The notes: generated from the letters alone by a model not told the origin. 64,000 nucleotides of DNA from Caulobacter sp. 17J80-11 (GCF_014349105.1 NZ_JACSJI010000007.1:106787-170786); one strand, 5' to 3'. Shown: positions 8,107 to 18,290, counted from the stretch's first letter. Numbers and translations: made by a program.

Positions 8107-9543
8107 TTACAGCGCCCCCGCCAGCCAGCTGCGCACCGCCGTCTCGTCGGCCGGGTCGCCGGTGTAGGCGAGGGACGGCGTGTAGGGCGTGTGCGAGGCG
8201 CGCGGGCGGTCCAGCCAGGCGCGGTCGCCGATGCTGAGGTTGGCGAAGCCGGACGGCAGGGGCGAAACCGCCTCGCCGACGAAGATGCTGTCGGCGCTGG
8301 TCACCGAGCCGGCGTGCACCACGCCCGGCAGACGGGTGAACAGGTCCATCATGTTCAGGCAGGCGCGCGCGCAGGCGGCGTCGGTCAGCACCACGACCTT
8401 GGCCTTCATCGGGTTGGCCGGGGTCTCGGCCACCGCCGCGCGGGCCTCGTTGCGCTTCAGCAGCGGCTGGCCCGAGGCCAGAGCCTGGTCGAACTCGGCC
8501 AGCAGGGCCTCCCAGCGGGCCCATTCCTTGTAGTACTTGCCGTCGGTCTTCAGGTTGGCCAGCACGCCCGCGTAGAAGGCGCGGTTGTCGACCGAGACCC
8601 GATAGGCGACGTCGCCGAACTGGGGCGTGTGGGCCAGCACGAAGTCGGGATCCCACAGCCAGTTGGCCACCCGGTAGCCGTGACGGCCCGGGCCGTCGCC
8701 GGCGCCGCGCATGTCGATCACCACCACCTTGGAGTTCTGGATCGCGGCGCGCTGCGCCTCCAGCTGGCCCAGGAAGGCCTCCCACGGCATGTCGTCGGCG
8801 AAGGAGGGCAGGTGGATCCAGTAGCCGTCGTTCCACTGCTCGACCGACAGGGCGCGCTCCGGCCGCGGCGTGGCCGCCTGGAAGGCCGCCTTCCGTTGAG
8901 CCTCGGCGGTGAAGCCGTAGGTCAGGGTGAAGGTCTTCTTGCGCCCGGCGACGTCGAAATCGCACTTTGCCGGCTTCGCGCCGGCGAACGGGTTGCCCCG
9001 ATCCCACAGCAGGTAGGGCGCGGTGCGGGCGCGGTCAGCCTGCAGCTCGAGGTCGCCCTCCCAGCGGTCGAGCCGCTCACGGGCGATCGCCTCGGCCGGA
9101 CGCTTGTCGCAGGAAATCAGCTTGGCCCCCACCGGCGGGGTCTTCGAGGCGCCGTCGGACCAGGCGACGATGTAGGCCCCGTCGCGCCAGGCGGTGGAGA
9201 AGCCCGGCCAGGCGCCCGCGAAGGCCGGATCCAGCGCGGGCAGGGTGCGCACCACGCGGATGTTGCCGTCCCGGAAGCCGCCGGCGTAGCCGTTCAGCGC
9301 GTAGTAGTAGCCGGAAGTGTCGTCGACCTTGTCCAGGTTGGCGCGGACCTGCTCGTAGCCGGTGTCGACCCAGCTGCGGAACGTGCCGCCGTCCTTCTCG
9401 ACATAGGCGGCCGGGTGATCGGCCTTCAGCAGCTCGCGCATCTTGGCGAGGTCCTGACCCGCGGCGGCGCGCCAGTCCTGGGCTTGGGCGCCGGTGGCGA
9501 CCGCCAGGGCGGCGGCGCAGGCGGCGAGGGCGAAGGCTTTCAT
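8107..9543 (-). CDS. Secreted S41-peptidase-like protein
   Basis: A 478-residue protein with a signal peptide ending at GAQAQ (about residue 22). The C-terminal half resembles the S41/tail-specific protease core: [14 protein letters not shown], then VVVLTDAACARACLNMMDLFTRLPGVVHAGSVTSADSIFVGE, the place where S41 enzymes carry their Ser nucleophile. Here the segment reads TDAACARACLN, so the expected Ser is replaced by Ala/Cys and catalysis is uncertain. No PDZ domain is obvious. The ATG follows CCGGAG. It is divergent from pccA. Confidence 0.65.
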   Translation of the reverse strand: MKAFALAACAAALAVATGAQAQDWRAAAGQDLAKMRELLKADHPAAYVEKDGGTFRSWVDTGYEQVRANLDKVDDTSGYYYALNGYAGGFRDGNIRVVRTLPALDPAFAGAWPGFSTAWRDGAYIVAWSDGASKTPPVGAKLISCDKRPAEAIARERLDRWEGDLELQADRARTAPYLLWDRGNPFAGAKPAKCDFDVAGRKKTFTLTYGFTAEAQRKAAFQAATPRPERALSVEQWNDGYWIHLPSFADDMPWEAFLGQLEAQRAAIQNSKVVVIDMRGAGDGPGRHGYRVANWLWDPDFVLAHTPQFGDVAYRVSVDNRAFYAGVLANLKTDGKYYKEWARWEALLAEFDQALASGQPLLKRNEARAAVAETPANPMKAKVVVLTDAACARACLNMMDLFTRLPGVVHAGSVTSADSIFVGEAVSPLPSGFANLSIGDRAWLDRPRASHTPYTPSLAYTGDPADETAVRSWLAGAL

Positions 9544-9607
9544 CGGCGAACTCCGGAGTCGCGGCTTTAACGGTCAAGCTTATACCAGCGTTAGCGTAAA
9601 CCAACCC

Positions 9608-9651
9608 TGTCGCGAATTGCCAAGGCTTGGCCGCGTGTCGCGAATTGCCAA
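9608..9651 (+). promoter_or_regulatory. Two perfect 16-base direct repeats upstream of pccA
   Basis: TGTCGCGAATTGCCAA occurs at 9608-9623 and 9636-9651, 28 bases apart. Between them GCCAAGGCTTGGC forms a near-perfect palindrome with the first repeat. The block sits 56-99 bases before the pccA start and 65-108 bases from the divergent S41-like gene. This is a strong operator candidate. Confidence 0.5.
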
Positions 9652-9706
9652 CCAACGCCGGTCGCCGTAAGCAGGCGCGCTTCGGTTTATTGGGTCCGCG
9701 ACCGCC

Positions 9707-11692
<1,986 letters not shown>

Positions 11693-11727
11693 TCCCGATA
11701 GCGTCACGGCGAGCCGGAGGTTTTGTC

Positions 11728-12138
11728 GTGAAAGCCGCAGCCGCCCTCGTCGCATCAGCCCTGGCCGTGGCCGCCACGCCCGCCGCCGCGTGCAGCCTGG
11801 CCCAGCCGCGGGCGAGCGAAGGCTCGGTCGTGGCCGTCGGCGTGATCACCGATACCGAGGCCGCGCCCGCGACGCCGGAAGGCGAGGGCTCGACCCAGAC
11901 CTTCAGCAGCCGGTTCACGGTGGAGAGCGTGCGCTTCGGCGCGCTCGACGCCGCCGGCGCGGTCGACGTCGCCTACACCGAATGGGAGCAGCCTCGGGCG
12001 CAGTGCGGCAACGGTCCGCCGCCTGTCGACGGGAGCCGCTACCTGGTCTTGCTGTCCAAGCCTGACCCGCAGGGGCGGCGAAGGGTCGAGTATTTCACCG
12101 AGCGTCTGGACTCGTCGGCCATCGCGTATCCGCGCTAA
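11728..12138 (+). CDS. Small secreted protein of unknown function
   Basis: A 136-residue protein that begins at a GTG seven bases after GGAGG. The signal peptide KAAAALVASALAVAATPAAA is followed by CSLAQP; the cysteine lacks a leucine at -3, so it is not a convincing lipobox. The mature part is beta-rich, with SRFTVESVRFG and GSRYLVLLSKP, a pattern seen in small NTR/TIMP-like-fold secreted proteins, but the assignment is weak. It starts 36 bases after pccA and may be cotranscribed. Confidence 0.65.
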   Translation: MKAAAALVASALAVAATPAAACSLAQPRASEGSVVAVGVITDTEAAPATPEGEGSTQTFSSRFTVESVRFGALDAAGAVDVAYTEWEQPRAQCGNGPPPVDGSRYLVLLSKPDPQGRRRVEYFTERLDSSAIAYPR

Positions 12139-12206
12139 CAGCGTCACCGGTTTACCGGCGGGGCGAACATCCCTAGCTTTCGCGCCGGTATCAGCGTGGG
12201 ACGTCC

Positions 12207-12629
12207 ATGACCGATCGGATCGACTGGAGCGAGCTGTTTTTCTCGGCCAACGGGCGTGTCGCGCGCACGCCGTTCCTGATCGCCGGCGTGCTGCTGCTGC
12301 TGCTCTTCACTCTCTATGAGTCGCTGGTGGCCGGCAGCTCGCTGCTGCACTGGATCACCGGCGTGCCGGTCTATTTGCTGCTGGGCTATGTCGCGACCTG
12401 CGTGCTGGCCAAGCGCTTCCACGACCGTGGCCGGTCGGGCTGGTGGGCGGCGCCGGTGCTGTTCGCCTACGCCCTGGTGCTGCCGTACCCGACCAACTTC
12501 TGGGACGTGCTGGGCATGATCCTGCTGGGCTGGGCCTTCGTGGAGTGCGCCCTGATGCCGAGCGAGCAGGGGGCCAACCGCTTCGGCCCCAGCCCGCGCC
12601 GCGCGCCGCAAGGCCCCGGCGGGGTGTGA
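12207..12629 (+). CDS. DUF805 membrane protein
   Basis: A 140-residue inner-membrane protein with the DUF805 layout: NGRVARTPFLIAGVL at the N terminus, three to four hydrophobic helices, the conserved AKRFHDRGRSGWW in the middle and a C-terminal EQGANRFGP motif. Its molecular role is unknown for the family. It forms a tandem pair with the next gene, probably from an old duplication. Confidence 0.85.
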   Translation: MTDRIDWSELFFSANGRVARTPFLIAGVLLLLLFTLYESLVAGSSLLHWITGVPVYLLLGYVATCVLAKRFHDRGRSGWWAAPVLFAYALVLPYPTNFWDVLGMILLGWAFVECALMPSEQGANRFGPSPRRAPQGPGGV

Positions 12630-12664
12630 ACAAAGCTTAAGTTGCGACCGCCCGTCTTCGGGCC

Positions 12665-12695
12665 GAGGCTCCCTGGCGACACACAGGGAGGCCTC
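12665..12695 (+). promoter_or_regulatory. Hairpin covering the Shine-Dalgarno of the second DUF805 gene
   Basis: GAGGCTCCCTG (12665-12675) pairs with CAGGGAGGCCTC (12684-12695) to give an 11-base-pair stem with one bulged G and an 8-base loop. The 3' arm contains GGGAGG (12686-12691), the ribosome-binding site 6 bases before the ATG at 12698. If it folds, translation of the second DUF805 gene would be repressed. Confidence 0.5.
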
Positions 12696-12697
12696 CG

Positions 12698-13102
12698 ATG
12701 CTGAGCTTTCTGTTCGGGTTCAACGGGCGCCTGCGCCGGTCCCACTACTTCCTGGCCGCGCTGGCCGTCTGCGTGATCTCCAACCTGTTCGGCCTGGCCG
12801 CCATCAACGGCGACGCCGACGTGGTCCACGGCCTGCACAGCTGGTCCATGGTGTTCACGCCCAATCCGGTGGTGGCCGCCCTGGCCGCCCTGGTCGGAAT
12901 CCTGGCCTTCTGGGCCAACATGGCGCTGGCGGCGAGGCGCTGGCACGACGTCGGCGCCAGCGGCTGGCTGGCCCTGCTGGCCCTGATCCCGGGCGCGAGC
13001 TTCGCGCTCTTCGTGCTGCTGTGCATCATTCCGGGTACGCACGGCCCGAACCGCTACGGCCCGGACCCGAAGGCCGACGGCGGCGCGCCCGTGGCGGCGT
13101 AA
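12698..13102 (+). CDS. DUF805 membrane protein (second copy)
   Basis: A 134-residue paralogue of the preceding protein. It has FNGRLRRSHYFLAAL, AARRWHDVGASGWLALL and the C-terminal GPNRYGPDP motif, with three to four transmembrane helices. The strong GGGAGG ribosome-binding site lies inside a hairpin. It is convergent with lipB, 5 bases apart. Confidence 0.87.
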   Translation: MLSFLFGFNGRLRRSHYFLAALAVCVISNLFGLAAINGDADVVHGLHSWSMVFTPNPVVAALAALVGILAFWANMALAARRWHDVGASGWLALLALIPGASFALFVLLCIIPGTHGPNRYGPDPKADGGAPVAA

Positions 13103-13107
13103 GCGCG

Positions 13108-13830
13108 CTAGAGCGCGGGCGCTTCCGCCTCGACCACCTCGCCGAACACCCGGCGGAAGCTCGCCTTCAGCGCTTCGTCGGCCTCGTCCAGCCCGACCGG
13201 GAGGCCCAGGTCGACCAGGCTGGTGACCCCGTGCTCAGTGATGCCGCACGGCACGATGCCGCCGAAGTGGGAGAGGTCGGGCTCGACGTTCAGCGCGATG
13301 CCGTGGAACGAGACCCAGCGGCGCAGCTTCACGCCGATGGCGGCGATCTTGTCCTCGCGGGTCGGGAAGCCCGGCGCCTTGCGCTCGACCCACACGCCGA
13401 CCCGGCCCTCGCGGATCTGGCCCTCGACGTTGAATTCGCCGAGCGCCCCGATGATCCAGCGCTCCATCGCCTCGACAAAGCCGCGCACGTCGCGCTTGCG
13501 GGCCTTCAGGTCCAGCATCAGGTAGGCCACCCGCTGGCCGGGGCCGTGATAGGTGAACTGGCCGCCGCGGTCGGTCTTGAACACCGGAAAGCGCTCGGGC
13601 GTCAGCAGGTCGGCTTCCTTGGCGGTGACCCCGGCGGTGTAGAGCGGCGGATGCTCCAGCAGCCAGACCAGCTCGCCCGCCGTGCCCTCGGCGATCTCCG
13701 CCACCCGCTTCTCCATGAAGGCCACGGCGTCGGGGTAGGGGACATAGCCCTTCGAGACCGCCCAGCCGGCGGGCAGTCCGTCTTCGCGGGCGAAGGGCGG
13801 GGCGGAGATGTTTAACGCGTCGTCAAGCAT
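13108..13830 (-). CDS. lipB: Octanoyl-[acyl-carrier-protein]:protein N-octanoyltransferase
   Basis: A 240-residue lipoate biosynthesis enzyme that transfers octanoate from ACP to lipoyl domains of ketoacid dehydrogenases and GcvH. Signatures: [13 protein letters not shown], the [12 protein letters not shown] motif, the catalytic lysine in [18 protein letters not shown] and the thioester cysteine in GIVPCGI. Length is typical. Its start region overlaps nothing essential; the FliN-like gene begins 71 bases away on the other strand. Confidence 0.94.
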   Translation of the reverse strand: MLDDALNISAPPFAREDGLPAGWAVSKGYVPYPDAVAFMEKRVAEIAEGTAGELVWLLEHPPLYTAGVTAKEADLLTPERFPVFKTDRGGQFTYHGPGQRVAYLMLDLKARKRDVRGFVEAMERWIIGALGEFNVEGQIREGRVGVWVERKAPGFPTREDKIAAIGVKLRRWVSFHGIALNVEPDLSHFGGIVPCGITEHGVTSLVDLGLPVGLDEADEALKASFRRVFGEVVEAEAPAL

Positions 13831-13900
13831 GCCGATCCAATGTGGGAGCGTGATCCGCCGCGCAACAGGCGCCGGCGATTCCGGGGCGTATCGAAAAGCC

Positions 13901-14158
13901 GTGAGTCAGGTCGAAGCCGTCAACGTCGAAATTTCGGTGGTGCTGGGGCGCAGCTCGCTTCCCATGCAGCAACTGCTGCGCATGGGCCGCGGCGCGGTGA
14001 TTCCGCTGGACGCCCGCGAGAACGACGAGGTGTGGATTCTGGCCAACAACCATCCGGTGGCGCGCGGCGAGATCCAGATCCAGGACGACAAGATCGCCAT
14101 CACCGTCACCCGCGCGGCCGACGTCTACGACTACATGGCCGGGGCCAAGAACACCTAA
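13901..14158 (+). CDS. Orphan FliN/SpoA-domain protein
   Basis: A protein of 85 residues consisting almost only of a SpoA (FliN C-terminal) domain: [31 protein letters not shown], then [20 protein letters not shown] and a short tail. FliN forms the flagellar switch ring that binds CheY-P. No other flagellar gene is nearby. The GTG start giving [11 protein letters not shown] was chosen because homology begins there; an in-frame ATG at 13829 would add 24 residues and overlap the lipB start. Its stop overlaps the convergent response-regulator stop. Confidence 0.8.
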   Translation: MSQVEAVNVEISVVLGRSSLPMQQLLRMGRGAVIPLDARENDEVWILANNHPVARGEIQIQDDKIAITVTRAADVYDYMAGAKNT

Positions 14159-14544
14159 GCGCCGGCGCACAGCGCCTTCAGCTCGTCCACCACCTTCGCC
14201 AGCTCCTTGCGCGTGAACGGTTTCAGCAGCAGCGGCCGCTCCAGGTCCTCGTCGCGCACGCCGTAGCTGCCGTAGCCGGTGGCGTAGGCGAACGGCTTGC
14301 CGCGCGCGGCCAGCAGCTCGGCGATGGGGTGGCTGCGCTGGCCGCCCAGGTTCACGTCCAGAAGGGCGGCGTCGAATCCGCCGGCGCCGGCGCGCTCCAG
14401 GCCTTCGTCCAGGGTCGGGACCGGGCCCACCACCTCGCAGCCGAGCGTGACCAGCAGCTCTTCGAGGAGCAGGGCCACAAGGGTTTCGTCTTCGACGACC
14501 AGGATGCGGAACGCGGGCTCGGACACGGTGCGCGGTCTCACCAT
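14155..14544 (-). CDS. Single-domain response regulator
   Basis: A 129-residue receiver domain without output domain. Acidic pocket EDE (18-20), phospho-acceptor D63 in LLDVNLGG, a T in the AYATGYG strand and the lysine in LLLKPFTRKEL are all present, so it should be phosphorylatable. Such proteins often act as CheY-like switches or phosphate sinks. It is convergent with the FliN-like gene and the stops overlap. No histidine kinase is adjacent. Confidence 0.88.
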   Translation of the reverse strand: MVRPRTVSEPAFRILVVEDETLVALLLEELLVTLGCEVVGPVPTLDEGLERAGAGGFDAALLDVNLGGQRSHPIAELLAARGKPFAYATGYGSYGVRDEDLERPLLLKPFTRKELAKVVDELKALCAGA

Positions 14545-14598
14545 CACCGTAGGAAGCCGGCGTTCTACGGCGATTCTGCGACAAGGCTTCGACGAGCC

Positions 14599-14625
14599 TT
14601 CACAAGGGCGGAATCAGTTGCTATT
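14599..14625 (+). promoter_or_regulatory. Candidate sigma-70-type promoter of tRNA-Leu
   Basis: TTCACA (14599-14604), a 15-base spacer and GCTATT (14620-14625) resemble the Caulobacter housekeeping consensus and end 20 bases before the mature tRNA 5' end. Confidence 0.4.
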
Positions 14626-14644
14626 CCCCCGGCCTCCGACGCGT

Positions 14645-14729
14645 GCGGTCGTGGCGGAATTGGTAGACGCGCAGCGTTGAGGTCGCTGTGGGGCAACCCG
14701 TGGAAGTTCGAGTCTTCTCGACCGCACCA
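14645..14729 (+). tRNA. tRNA-Leu (anticodon GAG)
   Basis: An 85-base class II tRNA. The acceptor stem GCGGTCG pairs with CGACCGC, followed by discriminator A and an encoded CCA. The D-arm contains GGTAGAC; the anticodon stem CAGCG/CGCTG holds the loop TTGAGGT with anticodon GAG at 14679-14681. A variable arm typical of leucine tRNA and the T-loop TTCGAGT follow. It reads CUC/CUU codons. Confidence 0.95.
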
Positions 14730-14779
14730 ACTCTCTAAAAGAATAATCCGGGGACCACCCCGGCCAAGAGGAGGCTGAG

Positions 14780-16186
14780 ATGAGCGACACCGCCGCCCAG
14801 CCCCTCGATCACGCGGCCGCGCTGGAAGAGCTGGCGCTCCGTGACGACTACGCGCTCAATCCGGAATACGTCGAGCTGGTGGTCGACGCCGCCGACCGCG
14901 GCGACGGCCTGCGCCTGCGCGAGCTGCTGGGCGCGCTGCACCCGGCCGACGTCGCCGACCTGATGGGCTTCCTGTCGTCGGAGCACCGGGCCGAAGTCGC
15001 GCCCTGGATCCCGCTGGACGAACTGGCCGAGATCCTGCCCGAACTGGACGACCGCATCCGCGAGGAAGTGCTCGACCTGCTGCCGCCGGGCGCCCTGGCC
15101 GAGGCGCTGCAGGAGCTCGACTCCGACGACGCCGCCGCCGTGGTCGAAGACCTGGAGGAGCACCAGCGCCGCGAAGTGCTGGCCGCCATGCCGGAGGGCG
15201 ACCGGGCCGCGATCGAAAAGTCGCTGGCCTACGAGGAAGACACCGCCGGGCGTCTGATGCAGCGCGAGGTCATGGCCGCGCCGCAGTTCTGGAGCGTCGG
15301 CCAGACCATCGACCACGTGCGCAGCCACGACGAGGACCTGCCGGAGCTGTTCTTCGACATCTACGTCGTGGATCCCGCCTACAAGCCGGTGGGCGCTGTT
15401 CCGGTCAGCCGTCTTCTTCGTACGAAAAGAGACGTGAAGCTTTCCGAGATCATGGAGCCGGTGACCGAAATCGCCGTCGACGCCGATCAGGAAGAAGTCG
15501 CCTACGTCTTCGAAAAATACCACCTGATCTCGGCGCCGGTGATCGACGCGGGCGGGCGGCTGGTCGGCCAGCTGACCGTCGACGACGTCGTGAACATCAT
15601 CCAGGAGGAGAACCGCGAGGACATCCTGGCCCTGGCCGGCGTGACCGACGCGGGCCGCGACGCCAAGGTGCTGGGCATCTCGCGCTCGCGCATTCCGTGG
15701 CTGGCGGTGAACCTGGCGACGGCCATGCTGGGCGCCTGGGTGATCTCGCTGTTCGAGGGCACCATTCAGAAGGTGGTCGCCCTGGCCGTGCTGATGCCGA
15801 TCGTCTCGGCCATCGGCGGCAACGCCGGCACACAGTCGCTGACCGTCACCGTGCGCGCCCTGGCGACCCGCGAGCTGACCGCGGCCAACTCGATCCGCAC
15901 CTTCGGGCGCGAGATCGCGGTCGGACTGCTGAACGGCCTGGCCCTGGCCCCGTTGATGGGGGTGGTGGCGGCCGTCTGGTCCGGCGACTACCGCATCGGC
16001 CTGGTGATCTGCGCCGCCATGGTGCTGAACCTGTTGATCGCCGCCTCGGTCGGCGTGCTGACGCCGCTGACCCTGTCGCGCCTGAAGTTCGACCCGGCCG
16101 TCTCCTCGGCCGTGTTCGTGACCGCCACGACCGACTTCTTCGGCTTCCTGATCTTCCTGGGCCTGGCGACCATCGTCCTGCTTTAG
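14780..16186 (+). CDS. mgtE: MgtE-family magnesium transporter
   Basis: A 468-residue Mg2+ channel. An acidic N domain (about 30-145) is followed by two CBS domains (about 150-270) that sense cytoplasmic Mg2+, and then five transmembrane helices (about 300-468). The pore signature PIVSAIGGNAGTQSLTV and the C-terminal ATTDFFGF with its conserved Asp are present. Start follows AGAGGAGG. No M-box riboswitch is visible in the 50 bases between the tRNA and this gene, so control may be only through the CBS domains. Confidence 0.93.
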   Translation: MSDTAAQPLDHAAALEELALRDDYALNPEYVELVVDAADRGDGLRLRELLGALHPADVADLMGFLSSEHRAEVAPWIPLDELAEILPELDDRIREEVLDLLPPGALAEALQELDSDDAAAVVEDLEEHQRREVLAAMPEGDRAAIEKSLAYEEDTAGRLMQREVMAAPQFWSVGQTIDHVRSHDEDLPELFFDIYVVDPAYKPVGAVPVSRLLRTKRDVKLSEIMEPVTEIAVDADQEEVAYVFEKYHLISAPVIDAGGRLVGQLTVDDVVNIIQEENREDILALAGVTDAGRDAKVLGISRSRIPWLAVNLATAMLGAWVISLFEGTIQKVVALAVLMPIVSAIGGNAGTQSLTVTVRALATRELTAANSIRTFGREIAVGLLNGLALAPLMGVVAAVWSGDYRIGLVICAAMVLNLLIAASVGVLTPLTLSRLKFDPAVSSAVFVTATTDFFGFLIFLGLATIVLL

Positions 16187-16302
16187 GACGCGGCCCTTCA
16201 GGCCGTCCTCCCCGTCGAGGGGAGGGTGAATTTCCTGTTCACGAAATTGTCGACCTCCCGTTCGCTGAACGCGTTCTAGAGTGGCCAGCGGCGCCGTTAC
16301 GG

Positions 16303-16318
16303 CGGCGCGGGTCTTGCT
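16303..16318 (+). promoter_or_regulatory. Candidate sigma-54 promoter (-24/-12) of spmX
   Basis: CGGCGCG-GGTC-TTGCT matches TGGCACG-N4-TTGCT at the invariant GG and GC with the correct 10-base separation. It would start transcription about 50 bases before the spmX ATG. In Caulobacter crescentus spmX is activated by TacA, a sigma-54 enhancer-binding protein, which supports the reading. Confidence 0.4.
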
Positions 16319-16376
16319 CCTTCGCCTCCGGGGCGAGGACGCCCGTGCCGTTTTGGGTCAGGGGACCGACGACGAC

Positions 16377-18245
16377 ATGCGATCGCGTTTGAAGATCTCC
16401 CGCGCGGGGATCGAACTGATCGAGAGCTTCGAAGGCTTGCGTCGCAAGGCCGCGCGCCTGCCCGACGGCCGCTGGACGATCGGTTACGGACACACGCTTT
16501 CCGCCCGCGAGGGGGCGGAGGTCACGGCGGAGGACGCCGAGGCCCTGCTGCTGTTCGACCTGCTGCCGGTGGTCGAGGCCGTCAACGGCCTGGTCTTCGT
16601 CGAGCTCACCCAGAACCAGTTCGATGCGCTCAGCGCCTTCGCCTTCAACGTCGGCGTCGAGGCGTTCCGCAGCTCCGACGTGCTCAAGCGCGTCAACGAG
16701 GGCCGGCTCACCGAAGCCGCCTGCGCCTTCGACCTGTGGCGCAAGGCCGACATCGCCGGCGAGGAGATGGTGCTGGACGCCCTGATCCGCCGCCGCGCGG
16801 CCGAGAAGGCGCTGTTCCTGACCCCGGCCGACGGCGTGGTGCCGACACCGACCCCGCTGGTCCGCCCGGCCTACGACCCGGCCATGGCGCCCATGCTGCC
16901 GCAGCGCCGCCCGGCCCACATCGAAACCCCGCTGGAAGGCGAGGAGGCGGTCGTCCGCCGCGTCGGCCCGATCGACGAGCCCGAGCCCGAGCCCGCCGCC
17001 GTCGAGCCGGAACCGGCGCCTGTCGCCGAAGCGACGCCGGCCGAACACGCGCTTGAAGTCGCGGAAGAGGCCGAACCCGGCGCCGAGGCGCTGACGGCCG
17101 CCGCAGCGGGCGCCGGCGTCATCCCGGTCGCCGCCGAGCCTGTGGAGACGCAGGTCGAAGCCGCGCCGGTCGTCGAGGCGGAGCCCGCCGAGGTCGAGTT
17201 GGCCGTCCTCGAGGCCGCCGAGCCCGGCGCCGAGGCGCTGGAGCCGGAAGTCGCAGCCGCGCCGGTGGAACCGGCCGACGTCGTCGCCCCGCTGTGGAAC
17301 GCCTTCGAGCAGCAGGTCGCCGCCGCCGAGGCGTCGGAGCCGGGCGCCGAGGCGATCGCGCCGGTGATCACCCCGGTGATGGCCGAGCCCGTCGTCGAAG
17401 CGGTCGCCGCCCAAGCCGAACCTGTCGCCCCCGAAGCGGCCTTCGAACCGGTCGTCGAACCGGCCGTGGTCGAACCGGTCGCCGCCGAGCCCGCGCCGGT
17501 CGCCCCGGAGCCGGTCCAGCCGGCCCCCGCGCCCGCCGTCGACACCACGCCCGGACCGGGCGCGCCGGCGCTCAACGTCGCCGCCGCCGCGGTGATGAGC
17601 GCGCGCCTGTTCTCGCCCTATGGCGGCGGCGCCGGCTTCGGCCCGCTGCCGCCGCGCGCCACCCTGACCGAGGTCGGGGCCGCTCCGGCGCCTGGACCGG
17701 TCGTCGAGCCGGTCGTGGAGCGCGCGCCCGAGCCCGTGGCCGCCGCCCCGGCGTTCGAGCCGGCGTTGGCGGAGGCCGCCCCGTCAAAATTTGAACCGCC
17801 GGCGCAGCCGGAGCCGGCGGTGACCACCCAGACCGGCTTCGAGGCCCAGGCCTTCAGCCTGACCCCGCCGCCCGAGCGGGAACCGACCTTCATGCCGCAG
17901 CCGGCCAGCGTCGTCTGGACGCAGCCTGAGACGGCGGCGGTCGACGAGACGCCGCTGTTCGAGGAGACCTGGGAAGAGGTCCGCCCGGCGCCGCGCATCA
18001 TCCGCCACGAGCCGGTCGACACCGATCTGGGCGACGAGGAGGCCGGTCCCAGCGGGCCGTTCGTGCTGCTGGGCGTGATCGGCCTGTTCGCCTTCGGCGG
18101 CGCGGTGGCGGCCTTCATCAAGGCCAAGCAGCTGGCCTCGCCCGAGCCGGTGATCCTGGCCTGGACCCTGGCCCTGATCGCCTTCGGCTGCGTGACCATC
18201 TCGGTCTATTTCCTGCTGAAGCGGCTGGGCGGCGTTCACGACTGA
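16377..18245 (+). CDS. spmX: SpmX-like stalked-pole muramidase-domain scaffold
   Basis: A 622-residue protein with the SpmX architecture. Residues 1-150 form a GH24 phage-lysozyme-like domain with IELIESFEGLRRKA (E19 at the catalytic Glu position), RWTIGYGHT and LTQNQFDALSAFAFNVG. A very long Pro/Ala/Glu/Val-rich, probably disordered region (about 155-555) contains three EPGAEA(L/I) repeats near 233, 282 and 321. Two transmembrane helices end the protein (about 561-581 and 592-612). In Caulobacter SpmX marks the stalked pole and recruits the kinase DivJ; there it is about 430 residues, so the linker here is greatly expanded, as in Asticcacaulis. A plain membrane-anchored lysozyme is less likely. 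Confidence 0.82.
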   Translation: MRSRLKISRAGIELIESFEGLRRKAARLPDGRWTIGYGHTLSAREGAEVTAEDAEALLLFDLLPVVEAVNGLVFVELTQNQFDALSAFAFNVGVEAFRSSDVLKRVNEGRLTEAACAFDLWRKADIAGEEMVLDALIRRRAAEKALFLTPADGVVPTPTPLVRPAYDPAMAPMLPQRRPAHIETPLEGEEAVVRRVGPIDEPEPEPAAVEPEPAPVAEATPAEHALEVAEEAEPGAEALTAAAAGAGVIPVAAEPVETQVEAAPVVEAEPAEVELAVLEAAEPGAEALEPEVAAAPVEPADVVAPLWNAFEQQVAAAEASEPGAEAIAPVITPVMAEPVVEAVAAQAEPVAPEAAFEPVVEPAVVEPVAAEPAPVAPEPVQPAPAPAVDTTPGPGAPALNVAAAAVMSARLFSPYGGGAGFGPLPPRATLTEVGAAPAPGPVVEPVVERAPEPVAAAPAFEPALAEAAPSKFEPPAQPEPAVTTQTGFEAQAFSLTPPPEREPTFMPQPASVVWTQPETAAVDETPLFEETWEEVRPAPRIIRHEPVDTDLGDEEAGPSGPFVLLGVIGLFAFGGAVAAFIKAKQLASPEPVILAWTLALIAFGCVTISVYFLLKRLGGVHD

Positions 18246-18290
18246 AGCGGGGGAGTGGAGGGGCCGCGGCGCGCGTGCTAAGCGCGCGCC

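Noticed and set aside
14730..14779. M-box riboswitch for mgtE
   Set aside because: Only 50 bases separate tRNA-Leu from mgtE, too short for the element, and no matching structure is seen.
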